From an uncultured Prevotellaceae bacterium (GTDB lineage: Bacteria; Bacteroidota; Bacteroidia; Bacteroidales; Bacteroidaceae), in the NCBI GenBank assembly GCA_900318775.1, contig ONLY01000022.1, forward strand, positions 1 through 64,000: a stretch of 64,000 bases of DNA, read 5' to 3'. The stretch's first letter is position 1, and every line of letters begins with the position of its first letter. Below are positions 26,533 through 34,745 of this stretch, piece after piece. The notes beneath the pieces are model-generated. The model saw nothing but the letters and a program-made list of their open reading frames with translations, was not told the DNA's origin and searched no databases. A program made the translations under genes and the position numbers.

Positions 26533-27597
26533 ATGAAGAAATACGTTATATCTTGTGCATTCGGGCTCATCATAGCGCTGGGCGTACAAGCACAGAGGAT
26601 TGTGTTCGAAAAGAATCTAGTCAACGCAGGCTCTACCTTGTGGAAGAGACCTGTCACAGCTGTCTTCAAGTTCACAAACAAGGACAGAGAGCCTTTATTC
26701 ATCAGAGAAGTGGATGCGGGATGCGGTTGCCTGAAACCTGAATGGCCCACCAACAGCATGATGAAGGGAGAAGGAGGAGAAATCCGCATCACTTACGATG
26801 CCAAGCTGCTGGGTCACTTCGACCGCTATATTGATGTGTACACCAATGCCAGCGATAAGCCTGTAAGGATTCGCATGAAGGCCCTGGTGCACAACGGGGA
26901 GCTGAAAACCATCGAGGACATCTTCCCTTACCGCATTGATGACATCTTGCTAAACACCAACAACGTGGAATTCACAGACATAAATGCAGGAGACTCTACC
27001 ACGGTGGAGATAGAGATTCTGAACCAGAGCAAAGATGTCTATACACCTCAACTGATGCACTTGCCAGAGTATCTTAATGCCACATACACGCCAACCATGA
27101 TTGCACGCGGACGCCGTGGCAAGATAGCCCTCACGCTCCATAGCGAGAAATTGCCAGACCTCGGACTGAACCAAACAAGCATCTATCTAGCCCGTTTCTC
27201 CGGCGACAAAGTAGGCACCGACAACGAAATTGTGGTTTCTGCAGTACAGTTGCCAGACCTCCATTTCGCTGAGCAATTCACCAAGAAACCTCGCTTTCAC
27301 GTCTCCACCACAGAGCTTCACATGGGGAAATTGGGTAAGAAGAGCAAGGTGAAGGGATATGTCAAGATTAGCAACAAGGGCAATGGTGTGCTGAAACTCA
27401 GCAAGATTCAAGCCTTTAACCAAGCCATCTCTGTGGCAATCAACAAAACAGAGTTGCAGCCAGGTGAAGAAGTGAAGATGGACATCGCTATAGATACACG
27501 CTTCTTGGGAATGTCGAAGACACAGCCAAGAGTGCTCATCATCACAAACGACCCTGCTCACCCCAAAGAAGTGGTGAATGTAAATTTTGAGAAATAG
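26533..27597 (+). CDS. Secreted DUF1573 protein
   Basis: A 354-residue exported protein with signal peptide MKKYVISCAFGLIIALGVQAQ. It contains a DUF1573 Ig-like beta-sandwich (about 35-110: WKRPVTAVFKFTNKDREPLFIREVDAGCGCLKPEW) and further similar beta domains, the last near 250-350 (KVKGYVKISNKGNGVLKLSKIQAF). The CGC motif is typical of the family. DUF1573 proteins are abundant in Bacteroidota and are presumed periplasmic or surface; the function is unknown. It opens a run that continues with meaB, porQ, cmk and ispH. Confidence 0.88.
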   Translation: MKKYVISCAFGLIIALGVQAQRIVFEKNLVNAGSTLWKRPVTAVFKFTNKDREPLFIREVDAGCGCLKPEWPTNSMMKGEGGEIRITYDAKLLGHFDRYIDVYTNASDKPVRIRMKALVHNGELKTIEDIFPYRIDDILLNTNNVEFTDINAGDSTTVEIEILNQSKDVYTPQLMHLPEYLNATYTPTMIARGRRGKIALTLHSEKLPDLGLNQTSIYLARFSGDKVGTDNEIVVSAVQLPDLHFAEQFTKKPRFHVSTTELHMGKLGKKSKVKGYVKISNKGNGVLKLSKIQAFNQAISVAINKTELQPGEEVKMDIAIDTRFLGMSKTQPRVLIITNDPAHPKEVVNVNFEK

Positions 27598-27615
27598 TCA
27601 AACCACAATGTGAAG

Positions 27616-28716
27616 ATGGAACATCCAGAGAACAGCAAAGAATACGCAGGTCTCCAAGTCAATGCAGGCGTGGAGCAGCCCTCTATTGTGAATCCTTATC
27701 TGAAGCAGATGAGGAAGAAGCGTCAGAAGCTCTTCACTCCTGGCGAATATGTGGAAGGTATCCTAAAGGGGAATGTCAGCATGCTCAGCCAGGCTGTTAC
27801 GCTAATTGAGAGTGTCTTGCCCGAGCATCAGGTAATTGCTCAGGAAGTAATCGAAAAGTGTCTTCCCTACTCTGGCAACTCCGTCCGCATTGGCATCAGC
27901 GGTGTGCCCGGAGCGGGAAAGTCCACCAGCATCGACACATTCGGTGTTCACCTACTGAACAATTACGGTGGCAAACTCGCCGTACTGGCTATTGACCCAT
28001 CATCGGAAAAGACCAAAGGCAGTATCTTGGGAGACAAAACTCGCATGGAGAAGCTAGCTGTACACCCGAAGTCATTCATTCGTCCCAGTCCGACTGCGGG
28101 AAGTTTAGGAGGTGTGGCCCGTAAGACTCGCGAGACCATTATACTTTGTGAAGCAGCGGGTTACGACAACATCTTTGTGGAGACTGTGGGCGTGGGACAG
28201 AGCGAGACAGCCTGCCATTCGATGGTGGACTATTTCCTGCTTATCCAATTGGCTGGCACAGGCGATGAACTGCAAGGCATCAAACGTGGCATTATGGAAA
28301 TAGCCGACGGTATCGTCATCAACAAAGCAGATGGCAACAATGTAGACAAGGCGCAGTTGGCTGCATCCCATTTCCGCAACGCCCTTCATCTTTTTCCTGT
28401 GCCCGACAGCGGCATCGTCCCAGAAGTGATGTGCTATTCAGGCTTCTACGAGCTCAACATAGATGAAGTGCTCCAGATGATTTTCCGTTATATTGACAAA
28501 GTGAAGGAAAGCGGCTACTTCCAATACCGCCGCAACGAGCAATCCAAGTACTGGATGTATGAAAGCATCAACGAGCACCTGAAAAACAGCTTCTACTACA
28601 ACCCTGTCATCAAGAGCACCATCGACCAAATGGAGAAGGATGTGTTGGGTGGACAAATCACCTCTTTTGTGGCAGCTAAGAAATTGTTGGATACTTACTA
28701 TGCGACACTCAAATAA
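27616..28716 (+). CDS. meaB: Methylmalonyl-CoA mutase-associated GTPase MeaB
   Basis: A 366-residue G3E-type GTPase that loads and protects the adenosylcobalamin of methylmalonyl-CoA mutase, part of propionate/succinate interconversion in this group. Walker A is GISGVPGAGKSTSID (near 95), then LAIDPSSEKTKGSILGDKTRM, VETVGVGQSE and the NKADG base-recognition motif. I prefer the ATG at 27616 over a GTG two codons before. The mutase genes are not in the window. Its end overlaps the porQ start by 17 bases. Confidence 0.92.
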   Translation: MEHPENSKEYAGLQVNAGVEQPSIVNPYLKQMRKKRQKLFTPGEYVEGILKGNVSMLSQAVTLIESVLPEHQVIAQEVIEKCLPYSGNSVRIGISGVPGAGKSTSIDTFGVHLLNNYGGKLAVLAIDPSSEKTKGSILGDKTRMEKLAVHPKSFIRPSPTAGSLGGVARKTRETIILCEAAGYDNIFVETVGVGQSETACHSMVDYFLLIQLAGTGDELQGIKRGIMEIADGIVINKADGNNVDKAQLAASHFRNALHLFPVPDSGIVPEVMCYSGFYELNIDEVLQMIFRYIDKVKESGYFQYRRNEQSKYWMYESINEHLKNSFYYNPVIKSTIDQMEKDVLGGQITSFVAAKKLLDTYYATLK

Positions 28717-29650
28717 ACTCTGGCTCTTGAGCATACTGACGCTCATCTCCACTCATGTGGCAGCACAGGACGGAAAAGTGGGATATCAATTCCTTAACGT
28801 TCCCGCCAGTGCTCATTCAGCCGCTTTGGGAGGTGCCAACATCAGCATTGTGGAGGACGATGCCACGATGATGTGGACCAACGCAGCCTTGCTCACCAAC
28901 GTGTCAGACAATAGCATCGCGTTCAGCTACAACTCATATATCCGCTCCAGCCAACTCCTTTCGGCTGGATACACGAAAGCCATCGGCGAACGTGGCACTT
29001 GGGCTATGGGTGCCCAAATGCTCAATTACGGCAAGATGGACGAAACCGATGAGAACGGCAACGTCATTGGAAGTTTCACGGCCAAAGACATCAACATCCA
29101 GACATCTTATTCCTATCTGCTCAGTAACCGATGGAGCGGCGCCATTACAGCCAAAGTGCTTGTTAGCAACTATGCCAACTATTCCAGCACTGCCTTAGGA
29201 ACAGACCTCGCCCTCAACTACTTTGATGACGAGAATGGTTTCTCTTTCTCTACAACAGGACGCAACTTGGGTGGACAAATCAATTCACTTTACGAGGACG
29301 GTGTCAAAGAGGCCCTGCCGTTCAACCTTGCCATGGGCGTCAGCAAAGACTTTGCCAATGCCCCATTACGAATCTCGCTGACTGCCGACGACATCACCCA
29401 TTGGGACGATGTGAATTTCATCCAGCACTTTGTGGTGGGCATGGACATTCTTCCCTCCAAGAACACATGGCTGGCACTCGGCTACAATTTCCGACGTGCC
29501 AAGGAGATGGAGGTACAGAACAAGAGTCATTGGGCAGGATTCAGCATTGGCGCTGGCCTCAACGTCAAGAAATTCAAGGTAGGAGTGGCATACGGCAAGT
29601 ACCATATCGCCGCATCCTCCATTCTCATAAATGCAGCAATATCATTATGA
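28700..29650 (+). CDS. porQ: Type IX secretion protein PorQ
   Basis: A protein of 316 residues of the PorV/PorQ beta-barrel family. The start at 28700 ([23 protein letters not shown], a clear signal peptide) overlaps the meaB end. The N-terminal family mark is [19 protein letters not shown] with [13 protein letters not shown]. The rest alternates like an outer-membrane barrel and ends with the typical hydrophobic strand ([10 protein letters not shown]). PorQ is thought to be an outer-membrane accessory of type IX secretion. The porQ-cmk-ispH order is familiar in Bacteroidales. The stop overlaps the cmk start (ATGA). Confidence 0.85.
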   Translation: MRHSNKLWLLSILTLISTHVAAQDGKVGYQFLNVPASAHSAALGGANISIVEDDATMMWTNAALLTNVSDNSIAFSYNSYIRSSQLLSAGYTKAIGERGTWAMGAQMLNYGKMDETDENGNVIGSFTAKDINIQTSYSYLLSNRWSGAITAKVLVSNYANYSSTALGTDLALNYFDDENGFSFSTTGRNLGGQINSLYEDGVKEALPFNLAMGVSKDFANAPLRISLTADDITHWDDVNFIQHFVVGMDILPSKNTWLALGYNFRRAKEMEVQNKSHWAGFSIGAGLNVKKFKVGVAYGKYHIAASSILINAAISL

Positions 29651-30357
29651 AGAAGATTATCATCGCCATCGATGGCCACTCCAGCTGTGGTAAAAGTACG
29701 ATGGCCAAGCAACTGGCGAAAGAAATTGGATATGTCTATGTAGATACAGGCGCAATGTACCGCGCTGTCACCTTGTTTGCCATGCGCAACGGATTCTTTC
29801 CCGAAGAAGGCATCAAAGAAACAGAACTCAAAGCAGCCATTGATGCAGGAAAGATTCACATCAGTTTCAAGTTCAATCCTGAGACTGGCCGCCCAGATAC
29901 CTATCTGAACGATGAGAATGTAGAAGACGAGATTCGGCAGATGGCTGTCAGCAACCGTGTGAGCCCCATTGCTGCACTTCCCTTCGTTCGTGCCTTGCTG
30001 ACTGAACAGCAGAAGGCAATGGGCGAGGAGAAAGGCATTGTGATGGATGGACGCGACATTGGCACGGCAGTGTTCCCTCAGGCAGAACTGAAGGTGTTCG
30101 TCACCGCCTCCGCACGTGTACGCGCTCAGCGACGTTACGATGAACTAATCGGCAAAGCGAAGACACAAGCCGAGCGCGACGCCCTCAACCTTGAAGAGAT
30201 TCTCAAGAACGTGGAAGAGCGCGATTACATTGACTCGCATCGGGAAGTGGCTCCGCTCCGTCAGGCAGAAGACGCTCTGGTACTTGACAACTCCAACCTC
30301 ACTCGCGAGGAACAAAGCGCTTGGTTACTGGAAAGATACAAAGAACGGGTAGACTAA
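29647..30357 (+). CDS. cmk: Cytidylate kinase
   Basis: A 236-residue enzyme that phosphorylates CMP and dCMP. The start at 29647 overlaps the porQ stop; the longer upstream frame lies inside porQ and is not protein-like. The P-loop is [23 protein letters not shown], then [25 protein letters not shown] and the LID arginines in [25 protein letters not shown]. Confidence 0.95.
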   Translation: MKKIIIAIDGHSSCGKSTMAKQLAKEIGYVYVDTGAMYRAVTLFAMRNGFFPEEGIKETELKAAIDAGKIHISFKFNPETGRPDTYLNDENVEDEIRQMAVSNRVSPIAALPFVRALLTEQQKAMGEEKGIVMDGRDIGTAVFPQAELKVFVTASARVRAQRRYDELIGKAKTQAERDALNLEEILKNVEERDYIDSHREVAPLRQAEDALVLDNSNLTREEQSAWLLERYKERVD

Positions 30358-30375
30358 TGCCACCCATTATCACGT

Positions 30376-31245
30376 ATGCTGATTGAGATTGACGAAGGAT
30401 CTGGCTTCTGTTTCGGTGTGACAACAGCCATCAAGAAGGCAGAAGAAGAATTGGCAGAGAGCCATTCGCTCTATTGTCTAGGGGACATTGTGCACAATGG
30501 ACGTGAAGTGGAACGCCTGAAGAAATTGGGGCTGTCCACCGTGGGGCATGCCGACCTTGACACGCTGCATGACACGAAGATGCTCCTCCGCGCTCATGGC
30601 GAGCCTCCACAGACCTACAAGAAAGCCCAAGAAGCCAACATCCAGCTCATTGACGCCACCTGTCCCGTGGTGCTGAATCTTCAGAAGCGCATTCGCAAGG
30701 CTTACGAGGCTGGAGGGCAGATTGTCATCTACGGAAAGACAGGACACGCAGAAGTGGTTGGTCTGGTGGGCCAGACAGATGGCACCGCCATTGTGATTGA
30801 GAATTTGGAGGATGCCAAGAAACTCGATTTCAGCCATGACATACAGCTCTTCTCCCAAACCACAAAATCGTTGGAAGGCTTCCGCGAGATAGTGAAATAT
30901 ATTGAAGAGCACATGCAGGAAGGCGCACACTTCAGCTATTTTGACACGATTTGCCGCCAAGTGGCAAACCGTATTCCCAATATCAAAGAGTTTGCTTCCC
31001 GTCACGACGTCATCCTGTTCGTGTGTGGCAAGAAAAGCTCCAACGGCAAGGTACTCTACAACCAGTGCCTGTCGGTCAACCCACAGACGTACATGATTGA
31101 TGAGCCTTCTGAGATAGACCTCAGATGGTTTCAGGGCATCAAGTCCGTTGGCATCTGCGGAGCCACCAGCACCCCCAAGTGGCTGATGGAAGATTGCAAA
31201 AAAAAGATTGAACACGACTTTGTACAGGAAGGAGAAGCAAGATGA
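30376..31245 (+). CDS. ispH: 4-hydroxy-3-methylbut-2-enyl diphosphate reductase
   Basis: A 289-residue iron-sulfur enzyme, the last step of the MEP isoprenoid pathway. The three cluster cysteines are in GSGFCFGV (near 13), DATCPVV (near 96) and FDTICRQVANR (near 195). Substrate-binding motifs HNGREVERL, HAEVVGLVGQ and SSNGKVLY are present. It ends in ATGA overlap with the FdtA-like gene, so it is probably cotranscribed with the sugar genes. Confidence 0.95.
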   Translation: MLIEIDEGSGFCFGVTTAIKKAEEELAESHSLYCLGDIVHNGREVERLKKLGLSTVGHADLDTLHDTKMLLRAHGEPPQTYKKAQEANIQLIDATCPVVLNLQKRIRKAYEAGGQIVIYGKTGHAEVVGLVGQTDGTAIVIENLEDAKKLDFSHDIQLFSQTTKSLEGFREIVKYIEEHMQEGAHFSYFDTICRQVANRIPNIKEFASRHDVILFVCGKKSSNGKVLYNQCLSVNPQTYMIDEPSEIDLRWFQGIKSVGICGATSTPKWLMEDCKKKIEHDFVQEGEAR

Positions 31246-31655
31246 GGAAACTTGACTATGAAATCATTGAACTGCCAAAGATTACCGACCCTCGTGGCAA
31301 TCTAACGGTTGCCGAGCAGTTGAAGAACGTGCCTTTCGACATCAAGCGAGTATATTGGACTTACGACGTGCCTGGTGGTGAAAGCCGTGGGGGACATGCC
31401 CACAAGGCACTCTACCAATTGGTTGTGGCCATGAGCGGCAGTTTCACCGTCACGCTGGACAATGGAGAGGAACGAAAGACTATCTTGCTCAACCATCCAT
31501 GGCAGGGATTGCTCATCAAGCCCAACACATGGCGCACACTTGACGACTTCTCCAGCGGTGCGGTGTGCATGGTGCTGGCCAGCGAACTATTTGACGAGGA
31601 AGACTACATCTACGAATACAGCGACTTCATTGAGTACATGAAATGTTTGAAATAA
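31242..31655 (+). CDS. FdtA/QdtA-like sugar 3,4-ketoisomerase
   Basis: A 137-residue cupin of the WxcM-like/FdtA family. These enzymes move the keto group of dTDP-4-keto-6-deoxyglucose from C4 to C3 on the way to dTDP-Fuc3NAc or dTDP-Qui3NAc. The catalytic histidine motif GGESRGGHAHKALYQ lies near residues 44-60. It forms a tight set with the following acyltransferase and aminotransferase (overlapping genes), as expected for a 3-acetamido sugar on surface glycan or S-layer-type protein. The exact isomer is not readable. Confidence 0.85.
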   Translation: MRKLDYEIIELPKITDPRGNLTVAEQLKNVPFDIKRVYWTYDVPGGESRGGHAHKALYQLVVAMSGSFTVTLDNGEERKTILLNHPWQGLLIKPNTWRTLDDFSSGAVCMVLASELFDEEDYIYEYSDFIEYMKCLK

Positions 31656-32581
31656 GACGATACACACCCGCAGACCAACCGTTGTGGGACCAGTATGTGG
31701 CTAAAGCAAGGAATGCCACATTCATGTTTCACCGCAACTACATGGACTATCATTCCGACCGCTTCGAAGACCATTCACTGCTCTTCTTTGTGGGCAATCA
31801 CCTGCACTCCATCCTGCCGGCCAATATCGTCGGAACCACCCTGTACTCACACCAAGGACTCACGTTTGGAGGCTTGCTAATGGACGTGGACGTCACAGCT
31901 GCCGATGTCATCATCTTGTTTGAAGAACTGAACACATATCTCCGTCAGCAAGGCATCAAGAAGGTGGTTTACAAGCCCGTTCCTTGGGACTACCACCAGT
32001 TGGCATCAGAAGAAGACTTGTATCCCCTGTTCTGGGTCTGCAAGGCCCGCATCACCACACGCGATGTAGGTACAGTCATTTTCAACCAGCAGAATCTGCG
32101 TTGGAGAAAAGACCGACGTCGCCGTTTGAGACGAGCTCAAGAAGCAGGCATCGAAGTGATCAGAACAGATGACTTCGCGCCCTTCTGGAAAGTGCTTGAA
32201 GACAACTTGATGGAGCGGCACCAAGTGCATCCAGTCCATACACTCGAAGAAATCCAGTTATTGCACCAGCGTTTCCCCGACAATATTCTTCAGTACAACG
32301 CCCTCCTCAATGGCGAGGTGGTGGCTGGAATGACGTTCTATCTGACCAAGCAAGTCCTTCATGGACAATACTGCTCGTCCAACGCCATTGGAAAAGAATA
32401 CGGTGCAGTGGATGCGATTCATCACCATGTGATTCATCACGATTTCCCCCACATTCCCTATGTAGATTTCGGACGTTCAACCGAAGGCGATGGCTCAATC
32501 CTCAACGAAGGACTAGTGGCACAGAAAGAGGGTTTTGGCGGACGCACCATCTGTTATGACACTTACGAATGGGAACTATGA
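31643..32581 (+). CDS. GNAT/FemAB-like acyltransferase
   Basis: A 312-residue protein of the GNAT superfamily, in the large two-lobed form that resembles FemAB enzymes. The LRWRKDRRRRLRRAQEAGIEVI region and the later VVAGMTFYLTKQVLHGQYCSSNAIGKEYGAVDAIHHHVIHH with DFGRSTEGDGSILNEGL fit the family. Placed between the isomerase and the aminotransferase genes and overlapping both, it probably acylates the amino sugar. Bacterial FdtC-type acyltransferases are usually of another fold (left-handed helix), so this would be a variant. Confidence 0.65.
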   Translation: MFEIRRYTPADQPLWDQYVAKARNATFMFHRNYMDYHSDRFEDHSLLFFVGNHLHSILPANIVGTTLYSHQGLTFGGLLMDVDVTAADVIILFEELNTYLRQQGIKKVVYKPVPWDYHQLASEEDLYPLFWVCKARITTRDVGTVIFNQQNLRWRKDRRRRLRRAQEAGIEVIRTDDFAPFWKVLEDNLMERHQVHPVHTLEEIQLLHQRFPDNILQYNALLNGEVVAGMTFYLTKQVLHGQYCSSNAIGKEYGAVDAIHHHVIHHDFPHIPYVDFGRSTEGDGSILNEGLVAQKEGFGGRTICYDTYEWEL

Positions 32582-33687
32582 CCATACCATATTTGAGTTT
32601 AAAGGCAATGACCGGACTGCATGCCGACGAGATTCAGCAAGCAGTGGCAGAAGTTGTGGACAGCGGCTGGTATCTGCAAGGAAAGGCCGTGCAGCAATTT
32701 GAACAGCACTATGCCCAATATATCGGCACCCGCCACTGCATCGGTGTGGCCAATGGACTTGACGCCCTGACCCTTACCCTCCGAGCTTACAAAGAGATGG
32801 GACTGCTGCACGATGGCGATGAAGTGCTTGTACAAGCCAATACTTTCATCGCCACCATCTTGGCCATCACCGAGAACCACCTTACTCCTGTGTTTGTCGA
32901 TGTAGCCCCCGACACGCTCAACCTCCAGACTGAGGCACTCCGGCAAGCCATCACCCCTAAGACAAAAGCCCTGATGCTGGTACACCTCTACGGCCGATGC
33001 ACCTACAACGAGGAAATTGAAGCTCTATGTGAGGCACACCAACTGCTACTCATTGAGGACAACGCACAAGCCCACGGATGCCTGCATGGAGAGCAGCGTA
33101 CCGGTTCATTGGGCCATGCAGCTTGCCACAGCTTCTATCCGGGCAAGAACCTCGGAGCCTTAGGCGATGGCGGGGCAGTAACCACCAATGATGACGACTT
33201 GGCACAAATGATTCGTACGCTTGCCAATTATGGTTTCTCACAGAAATATGTGGCACCTATGCAAGGACGAAACAGCCGCCTGGATGAGATACAGGCAGCT
33301 GTGCTTGATGTGAAACTGCACCATCTCGACACCGAGAACCAACGCCGCATTGACATCGCGCGTACATATTATACATATATACAGCAGAAAGACCTCCGAC
33401 TGCCCACTTTTATGGATGAAGGCAACAACGTTTATCATATCTTCCCAGTCTTCACCCCACACCGTAACGCCCTGCAGCAATACCTCAGCGAGCAAGGCAT
33501 TCAAACACTCATCCACTACCCCATTCCTCCTCATCAGCAGGCTTGCTACAGGGAGTACAACCAACTTTCACTCCCCGTCACAGAGCAACTGGCCCGTGAG
33601 GAACTCAGTCTTCCTCTCAATCCCACTATGACAGATGCTGAAGTGCAGTATGTGGTGGAAACACTCAATGCGAAGTTAGCCATCTGA
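32578..33687 (+). CDS. DegT/DnrJ-type sugar aminotransferase (FdtB-like)
   Basis: A 369-residue PLP aminotransferase that acts on nucleotide keto-sugars. The start at 32578 overlaps the previous stop (ATGA). Marks are GTRHCIGVANGLDALTLTLRA (near 50), LIEDNAQAHGC, the PLP lysine in SFYPGKNLGALGDGGA and QGRNSRLDEIQAAVL. With the FdtA-like isomerase it should make a 3-amino-3,6-dideoxyhexose nucleotide. It is the last gene before the 24-bp array and the island. Confidence 0.9.
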   Translation: MTIPYLSLKAMTGLHADEIQQAVAEVVDSGWYLQGKAVQQFEQHYAQYIGTRHCIGVANGLDALTLTLRAYKEMGLLHDGDEVLVQANTFIATILAITENHLTPVFVDVAPDTLNLQTEALRQAITPKTKALMLVHLYGRCTYNEEIEALCEAHQLLLIEDNAQAHGCLHGEQRTGSLGHAACHSFYPGKNLGALGDGGAVTTNDDDLAQMIRTLANYGFSQKYVAPMQGRNSRLDEIQAAVLDVKLHHLDTENQRRIDIARTYYTYIQQKDLRLPTFMDEGNNVYHIFPVFTPHRNALQQYLSEQGIQTLIHYPIPPHQQACYREYNQLSLPVTEQLAREELSLPLNPTMTDAEVQYVVETLNAKLAI

Positions 33688-33937
33688 CGCTTCGCCATTC
33701 TCCCCAGCAACAGACCTTGATTATTTCGACGACGACAGAATCGTACGAAAAGGACAGTCATTTTACGCCTCGAAATCGGTGTGAGTCACACCGAGGGTGA
33801 CGGTGTGAGTCAGACCGACCATACCGGTGTGAGTCACACCAAAAAAGTGGTGCAGGATGTGTACATATAGAACAATCGGGTAAACGAGAAAAGTGCTCAC
33901 GAAAGAAGGACATTGGCCCTTCAAGAGAACACAAAAA
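33688..33937. other. Gene-free stretch left of the island
   Basis: No gene is supported. It holds the inverted copy of the 24-bp array (33778-33842). An open frame on the minus strand across the array is only a by-product of the 24-bp period. Confidence 0.5.
33778..33842 (-). repeat. 24-bp palindromic tandem array, copy 2 (inverted)
   Basis: Three units start at 33778, 33802 and 33826, exactly 24 bp apart, each around GGTGTGAGTCACACCG. Read on the minus strand, both the palindromes and the 8-base spacers (GGTATGGTC, GTCACCCTC) match copy 1 (GGTATGGGC, GGCACCCTC) except for a few bases. It is therefore one dispersed element in two orientations, 31 kb apart. Confidence 0.85.
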
Positions 33938-33973
33938 AGCGAGGCTCCAGATGTAAATCTGAAGCCTCGCTTT

Positions 33974-34047
33974 AGTTGGGACACCCTAGTTCGAACCAGG
34001 AATAACAGGAGCAGAATCTGTTGTGTTGCCAATCACACTAACTTACC
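33974..34047 (-). pseudogene. Decayed tRNA-Gln copy
   Basis: On the minus strand the D-arm, anticodon arm and most of the T-arm match the intact tRNA-Gln at 38456-38530. The 5' acceptor strand is unrelated and cannot pair with TGTCCCA. The T-stem has lost pairs, and the CCA reads CTA. A copy of the terminator hairpin follows at 33938-33973. It is not expected to be functional. Confidence 0.75.
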
Positions 34048-34160
34048 TTTTCCGTTTTTCCCTTTTCATCTGAAGGCGCGTTTGTCCGATGATATAGAAC
34101 CTAGTAGTTATAAAAACACAAAAAACTTTCGTTTCATTTTTTATTATGCCCACTTAATCG

Positions 34161-34168
34161 TATCTTTG
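34161..34168 (+). promoter_or_regulatory. -7 box within the island leader
   Basis: TATCTTTGC, a perfect Bacteroidota -7 element, about 585 bases upstream of the nearest start codon. The hairpin and T-run at 34237-34262 could end a transcript of about 90 bases. The gap to the gene suggests a non-coding RNA or a long leader. Confidence 0.55.
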
Positions 34169-34312
34169 CAACTACATCTGTCATCAAGCGCTGCCAACTA
34201 CACGGGAATAGCTGATGTACAGAGCACTACATATTAAAAGGCGTTACTGACGCTTTGTTTTTGGCTGTATCGAAACTACCACAATCGAACCGAGGACAAA
34301 AACATTGCAGAG

Positions 34313-34492
34313 TGACTGCCACGGGGTGTATCATATACTCTCCGTAGTGTGCAGAGAGGCTTACATGGCCTCAATGCACACTTTACGGGGTGTTTCCATA
34401 CTCCAACCGTGGATGTTTCTCTGTCTGTTTTCCTCAAAGGCTGTGGTAGGCCCCGATCAGCAAACAGGCAGAAGTAAGCATCCACGTTTTTT
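34313..34492 (+). ncRNA. Candidate structured leader with switch-like terminator
   Basis: CCACGG (34319-34324) can pair with CCGTGG (34407-34412), enclosing three hairpins: GGGGTGTAT/ATACTCTCC, CCGTAGTGTGCA ... TGCACAC..TACGG, and GGGGTGT/ATACTCC. The same CGTGG can instead pair as CGTGGATG (34408-34415) with CATCCACG (34479-34486), followed at once by TTTTTT. An enclosing stem and a terminator that share one strand are the logic of an attenuator or riboswitch. I do not recognise a known aptamer. Confidence 0.4.
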
Positions 34493-34587
34493 ATGCGTGG
34501 TTAGTATTCATCTAAAACAAAGTTGTATAAAAAGTAGAAGGAAATAAAGAGTCTTTGGCATCCTTGATTTAGCTGATTAACCAGAAT

Positions 34588-34717
34588 TACGACCTCAGGA
34601 AACACATCAGTTGGACAAGTCTCAGGATGTTCTCGCTCAACAGGGCGTGGACAGAATGGTTGTTGTCTGATGTGGGCTGTCGTAAGCCTTGGTTAAACAC
34701 ATCTTCTTCCACGCCCC
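34588..34717 (+). ncRNA. Candidate pseudoknotted RNA ahead of the first methyltransferase
   Basis: TACGAC (34588-34593) pairs with GTCGTA (34679-34684), and CACATCAG (34603-34610) pairs perfectly with CTGATGTG (34667-34674). GGGCGTGG (34643-34650), inside that loop, is complementary to CCACGCCC (34709-34716) outside it, so a pseudoknot could form. The structure ends about 30 bases before the start codon at 34746, where it could influence translation. Confidence 0.4.
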
Positions 34718-34745
34718 CTTTTCAAAACGAAGAGAGGGCTTTTTC

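Larger units (their letters stand above)
34039..34745. other. Untranslated leader of the island
   Basis: About 700 bp without a supported gene. It has a strong promoter box (34161-34168), a short hairpin with T-run (34237-34262) and two structured blocks (34313-34492 and 34588-34717) before the first methyltransferase at 34746. Confidence 0.55.

Noticed and set aside
33763-34032. 89-codon frame on the minus strand across the second 24-bp array
   Set aside because: It runs through the tandem repeat and the decayed tRNA, so it is a by-product of the repeat period.
34313-34492. 6S RNA, RNase P RNA or tmRNA
   Set aside because: The conserved 6S bubble, RNase P core (GAGGAAAGTCC-like) and tmRNA ends with tag frame are absent.
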